Assembly: GCA_017468085.1 (NCBI GenBank)
Contig: JAFUJR010000037.1
Span: forward strand, 1-64,000
DNA from: Clostridia bacterium
GTDB taxonomy: Bacteria > Bacillota > Clostridia > Christensenellales > Borkfalkiaceae
Direction of reading: 5' to 3'
Length of the DNA: 64,000 nt
The notes beneath the pieces are model-generated. The model searched no databases. It was not told the origin of the DNA and saw only the letters and a list, made by a program, of their open reading frames with translations. The first letter of the stretch is position 1. Each line of letters begins with the position of its first letter. The translations under genes and the position numbers were made by a program. This document shows, piece after piece, positions 45,514 through 53,126 of the stretch.

Positions 45514-47127
45514 TCAGTTGCTTTTTCTCGTGATGGAGCAAAGCTTGATTTTTTTGTTCGTTTCTTCTTCGACGGGCGCGGGTCGAGCGTCAACGTATCT
45601 ATGTGTGATCACGGCAACGCGCGTCGTTTGCCCCGCGGGGGTAGCCGCTTCGCATACCCTTTCCGCGTCGTTTTCCGTCGTGGAAACGGATTGCTCGCAC
45701 GTTGTATCCCTTTCGTTTTCCGTACACGCGCCGCAGCTTTCCGTCGGGCGTTCTACGTGCGTATCGCACACCGCCGCCGTTTCTTGCGTTTGGCTTGCGG
45801 CGTTAGGCGCGCAAACCGCCTTGATCGCTTTATAATAAATTTCGCTCATGCGTTCAATCTGCTTAAAGGTTACGTATTCGTTGGCTTGGTGAATGGTTGC
45901 CTCGTCGCCCATCATTTCAGGACCGAATGCGCAACCGCACTTCAAAGCTCTTGCATACGTACCGCCGCCGATGGCGATGGGCTTTGCGTTCTCGCCCGTT
46001 ACTTCGTTGTATACGGCGGTCAACGTAGAAATCAACTTGCCGTTCGGGTCGTTGTAAAGGGGAGCTTGGTAGTTTTCGACGACGTATTCCAACCCGAAGC
46101 TATCCAATTTTTCCTTTACCGTTTCCAAGGGGAGGGTGGCGGGGAACCGAATGTCCGTCGTGATTTTCAAAACGCCGTTTTTAAATTCCGCTACGTCGGG
46201 CGACATGGTCAGCTTGCCCGTTTCGTCTACGAGCGTCTTTAAACCCGTTACGTCGTCGAATAAGCATTCGTAAACGCGCTGAATATCCTCGTTGTTTTTG
46301 GATAAGAAAAGGAGCAACGCCTGCAAAGCGTTCGCGCCCATCTGCGGCGTAGAACCGTGCGCCGACTTGCCTTCCGCGCGTAAAATATTCGTCGTATTGT
46401 CGTAGGAAAGGCGAGTGCCTGCCACGGGATTTTCATACCCAACCAAGCCTTCGGCTGCCTTTCTCGTCAAAATCGCGGCGGCGCTGTCGCACACCATATT
46501 CACCCTTTCGCCTGCGTTCAACGCGGACATGGGCGCCTCGTTTATAGGGCAAAGTACGGAAAAATGCAAAATGCCCTTCTCTGCGTAGATGACGGGGAAA
46601 TCTGCGTCGGGCGTAAAACCTTCTTCGGGCATTTGCGCGACCTCGTTGTAATGCTCGATGCATTTCCAACCCGCTTCTTCGTTGCAACCGACGATCAACT
46701 TGATTTTTCTCGACGGGGTAATACCCTCGTCCTTCAAAGCCTTTAAGGCGTACAGGCAAACGACGGCGGGCGTCTTGTCGTCCATCGCGCCTCTGCCCCA
46801 AATTTTTCTGCCGCCTACGCCACCGTCGGATACGTCGTCGTTGATAACGCCGCCGAAGGGGGGATATTTCCAACCGCTTCCCGCGGGGACGACGTCCAAA
46901 TGCGCCAAAATAGCAAATTCCTTGCCCTCGCCAAAAACGACTTCGCCAACGTAGTTGTCATAATTGCGGGTTTCAAATCCCATCTCCGAGGCGAGGTTTA
47001 AAAAGAATTGCAGACAATCAGCCGCTTCTTTCCCAAACGGGCAATCTGCAACCGCCTCTTTCAAAGAGGAATCAAACTTTAAAATTTCCACGGTGGAAGC
47101 AACGATATCGTTGAAATATTTTTCCAT
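45514..47127 (-). CDS. M20 dipeptidase (PepV/Sapep type) with odd Cys-rich tail
   Basis: A 537-residue zinc dipeptidase. Metal and catalytic motifs are FAILAHLDVVPAGSGW, GRGAMDDKTPAVVCL, VGCNEEAGWKC and the C-terminal half with AIGGGTYARAL. PepV-like proteins have about 465 residues; here about 90 further residues follow, rich in Thr, Glu and Cys (seven cysteines, for example CDTHVE, CGACTENE, CEQSVS), with no known domain. I chose ATG 47127 because GGAGAT lies just upstream; earlier in-frame codons would add a non-conserved stretch. It would cleave dipeptides, such as those produced from opp substrates. Confidence 0.88.
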   Translation of the reverse strand: MEKYFNDIVASTVEILKFDSSLKEAVADCPFGKEAADCLQFFLNLASEMGFETRNYDNYVGEVVFGEGKEFAILAHLDVVPAGSGWKYPPFGGVINDDVSDGGVGGRKIWGRGAMDDKTPAVVCLYALKALKDEGITPSRKIKLIVGCNEEAGWKCIEHYNEVAQMPEEGFTPDADFPVIYAEKGILHFSVLCPINEAPMSALNAGERVNMVCDSAAAILTRKAAEGLVGYENPVAGTRLSYDNTTNILRAEGKSAHGSTPQMGANALQALLLFLSKNNEDIQRVYECLFDDVTGLKTLVDETGKLTMSPDVAEFKNGVLKITTDIRFPATLPLETVKEKLDSFGLEYVVENYQAPLYNDPNGKLISTLTAVYNEVTGENAKPIAIGGGTYARALKCGCAFGPEMMGDEATIHQANEYVTFKQIERMSEIYYKAIKAVCAPNAASQTQETAAVCDTHVERPTESCGACTENERDTTCEQSVSTTENDAERVCEAATPAGQTTRVAVITHRYVDARPAPVEEETNKKIKLCSITRKSN

Positions 47128-47194
47128 ACCAATCTCCATACGCATAAATTCCGTCGCCTTGGGCAAACGCCCCAAAAGCATGGTTACACTATAT

Positions 47195-47223
47195 ATTATA
47201 CACATTTTTTCGGCTTAGGTAAA
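47195..47223 (-). promoter_or_regulatory. Promoter of the dipeptidase gene
   Basis: On the minus strand TTTACC (47218-47223), 17 bases, TATAAT (47195-47200). Confidence 0.65.
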
Positions 47224-47272
47224 CAAAATAAGGGGGTATGTGTAAAAAAATAATTTTTTAACAAGCTCCGCT

Positions 47273-47301
47273 TTGACATTTTTACAAAAGTATGCTACAA
47301 T
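47273..47301 (+). promoter_or_regulatory. Sigma-A promoter of radC and the two-component genes
   Basis: TTGACA (47273-47278), 17 bases, TACAAT (47296-47301). Confidence 0.82.
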
Positions 47302-47373
47302 TATCAAGACAGTATTTTATAATTAACGGAATGCCCTTACGGGTGCGCCTACCGCGTTAAAGGATGAAGGATT

Positions 47374-48144
47374 ATGAAGGAACAGCAAAACACGGAAAAA
47401 GCGAAAAAGCCCTCCCACGCAGGTCATCGCGCCCGTATATTTGAAAAAGCGAAAAACGAGCGTCTTTGCGACAGCGAACTTTTGGAGCTCTTGCTTTTTT
47501 ACGCCGTTCCCCGCCGCGACACCCGCGACGTGGCGCACGATTTGCTTTCCGCCTACGGCTCTCTGCGCAACGTGCTCCAAGCCGGCCCTACCGCGCTTGC
47601 GAGAGTAAAAGGGGTGGGAGAAAACGTAACGGCTTTCTTTTCTGCATTGAACGAACTTTTCCTCCGTTGCCGCGAGGACGCGCCAAAGCCTACGCCCTTG
47701 ATGGTCAAAACGAAATACGACGAATTTTGGAAGTACCTCGACGGCATTTACGCAACCGTAGATTACGAGGTCGTAGACGCGTATTTCCTCGATTCCGAAT
47801 CCCGTATCTACAGCAGTTGCCGTTTGGCGAAGGGGGATAATTGCAGTGTGCAATTCCATCCGCCCGCACTCTCTAAAATTCTTGTTGAAACGCCGCCCGC
47901 TGGGCTTGTGATCGTCCACAACCACCCGCAAAGCACGGCGGAACCGTCGGTTGCGGATAAGGAAATGACGGAGAAATGCCAAGTGCTTTGCAGCTTGCAC
48001 AACGTAATGTTCTGCGACCACGTTATTTACGCGAAGGGGCATAGATACAGCTATTACGATTCGGGCAATTTGCAATCGATAAGCAAACGTTATTCCATCG
48101 AGAATATCGTCGGCGGAGGTGGGAAAACGCATGGCGAAGAATAA
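47374..48144 (+). CDS. radC: RadC-family JAB-domain protein
   Basis: A 256-residue protein with an N-terminal UPF0758 domain (LCDSELLELLLFYAVPRRDTRD, helix-hairpin-helix near VKGVGENV) and a C-terminal JAB metalloprotease-like fold with the motif VIVHNHPQSTAEPSVADKEM and DHVIYAKG. Despite its name, a repair role of RadC is not well supported in most species. It starts behind AAGGATGAAGG. Its end overlaps the histidine-kinase gene, so the two are coupled, which is unusual company for radC. Confidence 0.9.
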   Translation: MKEQQNTEKAKKPSHAGHRARIFEKAKNERLCDSELLELLLFYAVPRRDTRDVAHDLLSAYGSLRNVLQAGPTALARVKGVGENVTAFFSALNELFLRCREDAPKPTPLMVKTKYDEFWKYLDGIYATVDYEVVDAYFLDSESRIYSSCRLAKGDNCSVQFHPPALSKILVETPPAGLVIVHNHPQSTAEPSVADKEMTEKCQVLCSLHNVMFCDHVIYAKGHRYSYYDSGNLQSISKRYSIENIVGGGGKTHGEE

Positions 48145-49450
48145 GCAAGAACCAACCAAAACGGACGACGCTACCTCAAAACGGGTAGAGCGGCGGGAAG
48201 AAAATCCCATTCGCAACTATTTCGTTCGTTTGTTCGGTAAAATCAATTTCAAAAACGAGGCGCAATTCCTCTATTTTGGGAAGTGGCTGGTTTTTCTTGC
48301 CCTACTGGCTGTAGAAATCTTGATGATTTTACAACACGTGGGCGATTTTAAGGGGGAAAAGGGCTGGATAAACGCAGTCGTTTTGATATCCCTCGTCGTG
48401 ATATTGGCGGCGTCGGAGGCGATACAACTCTTTGCCGTACGAGGCAAAGCAAAGTTCGTCTTTTATGCCATTGACACCGTCGCAGCGTGCGGCTGTCTGT
48501 TCTTTGCCTACGGTGTTTATCCCTTGGTTTTGTATATCCTCGTCTTGACGCAGTTTTATATCGGCGCGGAAAAATTCCGCTTTTCCGGTATCGTGTTTGG
48601 CGTGAGTATGCCCCTGTATGCCGTCATTTACGGTATGCGCGGCGATTTTACAAAAATCGGCAACGGATTTTTGGAAGTGCTTTGGTACGGACTTGGCTCG
48701 GTGATCGCCATCACCTTCCATTTCCTTGCCGTCCAAATCGCATTGGCGTTCTACCGTCAATACCTCAAACTCGATAAAGCGGTGCGCGACCTTAACGAAA
48801 GTCAGCAAAAGCTGCAAAAAGCCTACGAGGCGGTTGCCGAGGTTACGGCGTTGGAAGAAAGACAGCGTATCGCCAAAGAAATTCACGACACGGCGGGGCA
48901 TTCTATCACCACCGTCATTATGCAGACGGAGGCGGCAAAGCGCATCGTCGACAGCAACCCCGACGAAGCGAAAAACAAGCTCGTCGCGGCAAATTTACAA
49001 GCCAAACACGCCTTGGAAGAGCTTCGCGACAGCGTGCATTTGTTATCGGGCAGAACGGAAAATCAAACCCTGCGATCCGCCCTGCAAAATATCGTCAACG
49101 AATCGACGGACGGCACGGGCATCGTCATTCGCTCGTCCATTCAAGACGTCTGTGTTTCCGCGGCGAAATTCCGCTTTCTTTGCAACAGCTTAAAGGAGGG
49201 GATATCCAACGGACTGCGCCACGGCGGCGCGACGGCGTTTTGGTTTGAACTCTCCGTAGGCGAAGAAATTTCCTTCCTGCTTTCGGATAACGGCAGGGGC
49301 ATGTACGAGGTGAACCTCAAAAAAGGCTTTGGCTTGACGACGATGCAAGACCGTGCAAAAGCGTTGGGCGGCGGCGTAGAATTTAAAACGGAGGAGGGCG
49401 AGGGCTTTGAAATTCGCCTTACTTTACCCTTAGATAAGGAGGAAGATTGA
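48131..49450 (+). CDS. Membrane sensor histidine kinase (NarL/DesK-type partner)
   Basis: A 439-residue sensor kinase. A basic N-terminal segment is followed by about six membrane helices (residues about 45-215), a coiled coil (LDKAVRDLNESQQKLQKAYE), the HisKA_3 phosphoacceptor region RIAKEIHDTAGHSITTVIMQ and a C-terminal ATPase domain with LSDNGRGMYE and GFGLTTMQDRAKALGG. It has no extracellular sensor domain, so the signal is probably sensed in the membrane. I chose ATG 48131 behind GGAGG over GTG 48119. It overlaps the end of radC by 14 bases and the response regulator by 4. Confidence 0.93.
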   Translation: MAKNKQEPTKTDDATSKRVERREENPIRNYFVRLFGKINFKNEAQFLYFGKWLVFLALLAVEILMILQHVGDFKGEKGWINAVVLISLVVILAASEAIQLFAVRGKAKFVFYAIDTVAACGCLFFAYGVYPLVLYILVLTQFYIGAEKFRFSGIVFGVSMPLYAVIYGMRGDFTKIGNGFLEVLWYGLGSVIAITFHFLAVQIALAFYRQYLKLDKAVRDLNESQQKLQKAYEAVAEVTALEERQRIAKEIHDTAGHSITTVIMQTEAAKRIVDSNPDEAKNKLVAANLQAKHALEELRDSVHLLSGRTENQTLRSALQNIVNESTDGTGIVIRSSIQDVCVSAAKFRFLCNSLKEGISNGLRHGGATAFWFELSVGEEISFLLSDNGRGMYEVNLKKGFGLTTMQDRAKALGGGVEFKTEEGEGFEIRLTLPLDKEED

Positions 49451-50100
49451 GTGTGGAAAAAATTAAGGTGTTGGTCGTGGACGACCAAGCGGAGCTTGCG
49501 GAAGAAATTGCTCAAATTTTAAAAACGGACGAGGGATTAGAGGTCGTCGGTACGGCGGCGGACGGCTTTGACGCGCTCGAAAAAACGGCGTTGAAACACC
49601 CCGACGTCGTCTTGCTCGATATCCGCATGCCGAACATGAACGGCGTAGTCGCCACACAGCGTATCAAGGCGGACTATCCGCAGGTCAAGGTGCTCATTTT
49701 GACGACCTTTGACGACAGCGATTATATCCTCAACGCCATCAACAACGGCGCGAGCGGTTATCTTTTGAAAGATATCGGCGGCGACGCGCTGATCGACGCG
49801 GTGAAAAACGCCCACGCAGGCGACACCATTCTGCCCGCTAAAATTGCCCGCAGAATAGCGGACGCGGCAAAGCACGTGGCGGCGGATAGAGAAATCCGTT
49901 TAATGCGCGCTTTCAATTTGTCCGAGCGTGAAATAGAAATTGCCTTGATGATGTACGAGGGCTTTACCAACCGTCAAATTTCCGCCGCGCTCAAACTTTC
50001 CGAGGGCACGACGAGGAATTACGTTTCCGCCATTTACATTAAGACCAAATGCGAAAACCGCGCCCAAGCTATCGCGGCGATCAAAGACGCGTTACATTAA
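49447..50100 (+). CDS. NarL/LuxR-type response regulator
   Basis: A 217-residue regulator: receiver domain with the phosphorylated Asp in VVLLDIRMPNMNG and a LuxR-type HTH (LSEREIEIALMMYEGFTNRQ and so on). It is the cognate partner of the upstream kinase. The start is ambiguous: TTG 49447 gives a TTGA overlap with the kinase stop, four bases after GGAGG; GTG 49453 would lie ten bases after it. Targets are unknown; the adjacent radC and the HAD gene are candidates only by position. Confidence 0.93.
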   Translation: MSVEKIKVLVVDDQAELAEEIAQILKTDEGLEVVGTAADGFDALEKTALKHPDVVLLDIRMPNMNGVVATQRIKADYPQVKVLILTTFDDSDYILNAINNGASGYLLKDIGGDALIDAVKNAHAGDTILPAKIARRIADAAKHVAADREIRLMRAFNLSEREIEIALMMYEGFTNRQISAALKLSEGTTRNYVSAIYIKTKCENRAQAIAAIKDALH

Positions 50101-50118
50101 ACGCGGAGCGTGCATAAA

Positions 50119-50772
50119 ATGTATAAGACGGTCATTTTTGATTTAGACGGAACACTTTTAGATACCTTAGCGGATTTACACGCGTCCGTAAACGCCGCCC
50201 TTGCCGCCTACGGTTTGCCCAGCCGCAGCGTGGAGGAGGTGCGCGCCTTTGTCGGGAACGGAATCGCCAAACTTATCGAGCGGGCGATAGGGGATAAGAA
50301 CTGTCCCGACTTCGAGGGAGTGCTTTCAGCGTTTAAAGAACATTACGGCGCGCATTGCAAGGACAAAACCAAACCCTACGGCGGTATTTTAGAGTTGCTG
50401 AAAAAATTGCAGGCGGCGGGCGTGAAAACGGCAGTCGTTTCCAATAAAGCCGATTTTGCCGTAAAGTTGCTGGCGGAGGAATATTTTTCGGGCTTGCTTC
50501 TATACGCAGTGGGCGAAAACGAGGCGGCGGGCGTGCGTAAAAAGCCTGCGCCCGATTCTCTCTTTGCCGTAATGGAAAAATTGAACGCGAAAAAGGAGGA
50601 CGCCGTGTACGTCGGGGATTCCGAAGTGGATATTCAAACGGCGCAAAATGCGGGCGTGGCTTGTATCAGCGTTACTTGGGGCTTTAAAGACAGAAAGTTT
50701 TTGCTTACCCACGGTGCAAAAGTTTTAATCGATACCCCCGACGCGATTTTAAAATATTGCAAGATTATTTAA
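50119..50772 (+). CDS. HAD-family phosphatase (phosphoglycolate phosphatase type)
   Basis: A 217-residue HAD hydrolase with motif I FDLDGTLLDTLAD, motif II VVSNKAD, and the motif III/IV region RKKPAPDSLF and VYVGDSEVDIQTAQNAG. It belongs to the Gph/PGP group, although HAD phosphatases are hard to assign to one substrate. I chose ATG 50119 because the GCGGAG ribosome site would be too close to GTG 50110. It follows the response regulator by 18 bases and probably ends that operon. Confidence 0.87.
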   Translation: MYKTVIFDLDGTLLDTLADLHASVNAALAAYGLPSRSVEEVRAFVGNGIAKLIERAIGDKNCPDFEGVLSAFKEHYGAHCKDKTKPYGGILELLKKLQAAGVKTAVVSNKADFAVKLLAEEYFSGLLLYAVGENEAAGVRKKPAPDSLFAVMEKLNAKKEDAVYVGDSEVDIQTAQNAGVACISVTWGFKDRKFLLTHGAKVLIDTPDAILKYCKII

Positions 50773-50780
50773 AAAAGGAA

Positions 50781-50806
50781 GGGGCAGGTACGCGTTGAAT
50801 ATAAAA
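50781..50806 (+). repeat. Dispersed repeat copy after the HAD gene
   Basis: GGGGCAGGTACGCGTTGAAT followed by ATAAAA; it combines the G-rich left half with the AT-rich right half of the other copies and is the best full-length example. Confidence 0.85.
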
Positions 50807-51062
50807 TAGGTAATTGGGGTAAGCGCAAACCATATTACAAGCAAAAAGAGAGGACGAATCGGTTTTATAGCCGAAACGTCCTCTCTTTTATTGGTATAAA
50901 GCGAGTGATATTTCCCTTACGGGAAGTGCGCTTGCAAAGCAAAGCCTTGCAGTTCTATTCTATTCGTCCTTAACTTGCGAGGCAATAAAACTCGCCGAAG
51001 GCGAATAGAGTTGCGTGATACTCCGTTAAGAGTATCACGCTGATTTCAACGCTCTTTTGGGA
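50807..51062. other. Gap between the HAD gene and mgtE
   Basis: It holds the terminator at 50844-50890, an AACTCGCCGAAGGCGAATAGAGTT inverted repeat (near 50990) and an inverted repeat CGTGATACTC/GAGTATCACG (51014-51039) that could end mgtE on the minus strand although no T run follows. No gene is seen. Confidence 0.6.
50844..50890 (+). terminator. Intrinsic terminator after the HAD gene
   Basis: AAAAGAGAGGACG pairs with CGTCCTCTCTTTT, with an inner TCGG/CCGA stem. Confidence 0.9.
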
Positions 51063-52730
51063 TTATAAGCCTAAAATTGCGACGGATAAACCGCAGAATA
51101 AGATGACCGAAACAGCGTCGACAATCGTCGTGATAAACGGATTTGCAACGACGGCGGGGTCAAGTCTGCAAAGTTTTGCCAAGAGGGGTAAGAGTGCGCC
51201 CACCAATTTCGCTACGATCACCGTGCAGAAAAGGGCGAGGGAAACGACGGCGCAAACGTCCCAAGTGTAGCCTTCCATTTGCAACAGCATTCCGTCTAAA
51301 AATCTGAGTTTTAAGAAGCACGCCGCCGCCAAGGTCAAACCAAGTAAAATCGCCGTGCGGAATTCCTTCCAAAGCACCTTCCACACGTCGCGGATTTCCA
51401 CTTCGCCAAGGGAGAGGGCGCGGATGACGGTAACGGACGCCTGTGAGCCAGAATTACCGCCCGTACCCATGATCATGGGTACGCAAGCGACGAGGCAAGC
51501 CACCAAAATCTGTTCGAAATGGTTTAAGATAAGCCCCGTAAACGTCGAGCCGAGCATCAAGATCAACAGCCACAAAACGCGCGTTTTCCAAAGAGTGAAC
51601 ACCCCCGTTTTTAAGTAGGGTCTATCCGTCGGCGTGATAGCCGCCATTTTGGCGATATCCTCGGTGTTTTCTTCTTGCAGGACGTCGATAGCGTCGTCGA
51701 TGGTAACGATACCGACAAGCCGCATTTCTCTATCTACGATAGGCAGAGCCAAAAAGCCGTAATCGGAAATCTTGTTTGCGACCTCTTCCTTATCGTCCTC
51801 GGTGTAGGCGTAAATGACGTTTTCTTCCATGATGTCGGAAACGAGCGCCGTCTTTTGCGCCAACATCAAATCCTTTGCCGTTACAAGGCCGAGGATTTTG
51901 TTTTTCTCGTCTACGACGTAGCAGGTATAGATGGTTTCCTTGTCGATGGCGGTGCGGCGAATACGCTCAAACGCGTCGTCTACCGTCATGGTGGGGCGCA
52001 GGGAAACGAATTCTATCGTCATAATACTGCCCGCGCTATCCTTGGGGTATTTCAAAATTTGGTTGATGTATGCACGGGTTTCGGCGTCGCTTTGCGCCAA
52101 GACGCGCTTGACCACGCTTGCCGGCATTTCTTCGATGAGGTCAACCGTATCGTCCAAAAACAGTTCGTCAAGGACGTCCTTCAATTCTCTGTCGTTTAAT
52201 TTATGGATGAGTTTTTGCTGTACGTCGCTATCCATTTCGACAAAGGTTTCCGCCGCCAGATCCTTAGGGAGTATGCGGAACAAAATCAGCAAATCGGCGT
52301 CTTTTTCCGTCCCCTCGAAAACCTCGGCAAGGTCGATGGCGTTCATATCGGCGAGCAGGGGCTTTAATACGGCGTAGTTGCGTTCTTCAAGCAGCTTTAA
52401 AATGTCGTCTACTTCGGCGATACGTCTGACGATTTCCTGCGGCATATCTTCGATGATTTCTACGGTGTCGTCGACGGAAATCTCGTCCATCACCTTTTCC
52501 AGCTCTTCGTCGCGAAGCCCGCCGATAATTTTTTCTTGTAGGTCGCTGTCTAAAAGCAAAAGCGCGTCGGCAAGCTGTTCGCTGTCGAGCGCATGACAAA
52601 AAGGAAGAAGATAGGCTTCTTCTACCTCGTTGATGAGCGCGGCAAGCCGTTCGTTTTCATACTTTTCTACGAACTCTGCCGCGGCTTGATAATTTTGAGC
52701 TTCTAAAAGCTCTGATAATTCCTTTTGCAT
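51063..52730 (-). CDS. mgtE: MgtE magnesium channel with duplicated N-domain
   Basis: A 555-residue magnesium channel, about 100 longer than usual MgtE (near 450). The MgtE_N superhelix is present twice: residues 61-107 (DSDLQEKIIGGLRDEELEKV start) and 167-213 (DSDVQQKLIHKLNDRELKDV start) align almost residue by residue, each with a DDTVEIIEDMP-like motif. Two CBS domains follow (about 240-360), then five membrane helices with the ion-path motif PMIMGTGGNSGSQAS. Cytoplasmic domains of MgtE close the pore at high magnesium. ATG 52730 has the ribosome site GAGG. A small leader ORF lies 60 bases upstream on the same strand. Confidence 0.94.
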   Translation of the reverse strand: MQKELSELLEAQNYQAAAEFVEKYENERLAALINEVEEAYLLPFCHALDSEQLADALLLLDSDLQEKIIGGLRDEELEKVMDEISVDDTVEIIEDMPQEIVRRIAEVDDILKLLEERNYAVLKPLLADMNAIDLAEVFEGTEKDADLLILFRILPKDLAAETFVEMDSDVQQKLIHKLNDRELKDVLDELFLDDTVDLIEEMPASVVKRVLAQSDAETRAYINQILKYPKDSAGSIMTIEFVSLRPTMTVDDAFERIRRTAIDKETIYTCYVVDEKNKILGLVTAKDLMLAQKTALVSDIMEENVIYAYTEDDKEEVANKISDYGFLALPIVDREMRLVGIVTIDDAIDVLQEENTEDIAKMAAITPTDRPYLKTGVFTLWKTRVLWLLILMLGSTFTGLILNHFEQILVACLVACVPMIMGTGGNSGSQASVTVIRALSLGEVEIRDVWKVLWKEFRTAILLGLTLAAACFLKLRFLDGMLLQMEGYTWDVCAVVSLALFCTVIVAKLVGALLPLLAKLCRLDPAVVANPFITTIVDAVSVILFCGLSVAILGL

Positions 52731-52790
52731 AATACTCTACCTCTTAGTTTTTTTGACTGAAACTGCGGGTAGCGTATCCTCGTGGAGCAA

Positions 52791-52874
52791 TTACCGTTTA
52801 CGTCGTAAGAAGAAACGGCGCAAAGACGGCGCGTTGCTTAGCGGGTCTACGCTTGGGTGATAGTCTGCTGTCAT
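52791..52874 (-). CDS. 27-residue leader peptide upstream of mgtE
   Basis: A short ORF on the mgtE strand starts with ATG at 52874 behind a strong AAAGGAGG (spacing 13) and ends with TAA at 52793-52791, 60 bases before mgtE. The peptide has an N-terminal half with Asp and Pro (D4, P7, D10, P11, P16) and a very basic end LRRFFLRRKR. Leader peptides with acidic/Pro codons and a basic end are known for Mg transporter genes in enterobacteria (MgtL before mgtA), where ribosome instability at low Mg turns on transcription. The stop codon CGG-TAA can pair with a downstream TACC. The role is inferred. Confidence 0.62.
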   Translation of the reverse strand: MTADYHPSVDPLSNAPSLRRFFLRRKR

Positions 52875-53126
52875 AATAAAAACCGTTCCTCCTTTTATTT
52901 TTTTTTTTAGAAATACGTATATACTTCGCAATACTTCGTTGTCGCTCCGCGCCCCTTGCTCACGTACGGCAAGGCTGAGCCTTGACCCAGTTTTACCGCT
53001 TGCCGCCCGTTCTTTTACGGGGCGAGCGGGCGGTATGGGCGGTTGGTTTCAAACAAGTTTTATGTGGCTGAGGTTTGACCCAGTTTTACCGCGCTTTTTT
53101 CGCCCTATAATTATTATAAGCAAAAA
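52875..53126. repeat. Leader upstream region with family 2 copy D and direct repeats
   Basis: Family 2 start ACGTATATACTTCGCAATAC lies at about 52915-52934. Two 26-base direct repeats (GGCTGAG..TTGACCCAG and TTTTACCG) lie at 52973-52998 and 53066-53091 with two differences. A GC-rich inverted repeat (CCGCCCG/CGGGCGG, about 53003-53032) is between them. No clear mgtE promoter was found, and no gene. Confidence 0.6.

Noticed and set aside
52731-52900. M-box riboswitch before mgtE
   Set aside because: A GATACGC-type fragment is present, but the paired M-box core is not; the space is taken by the leader ORF.
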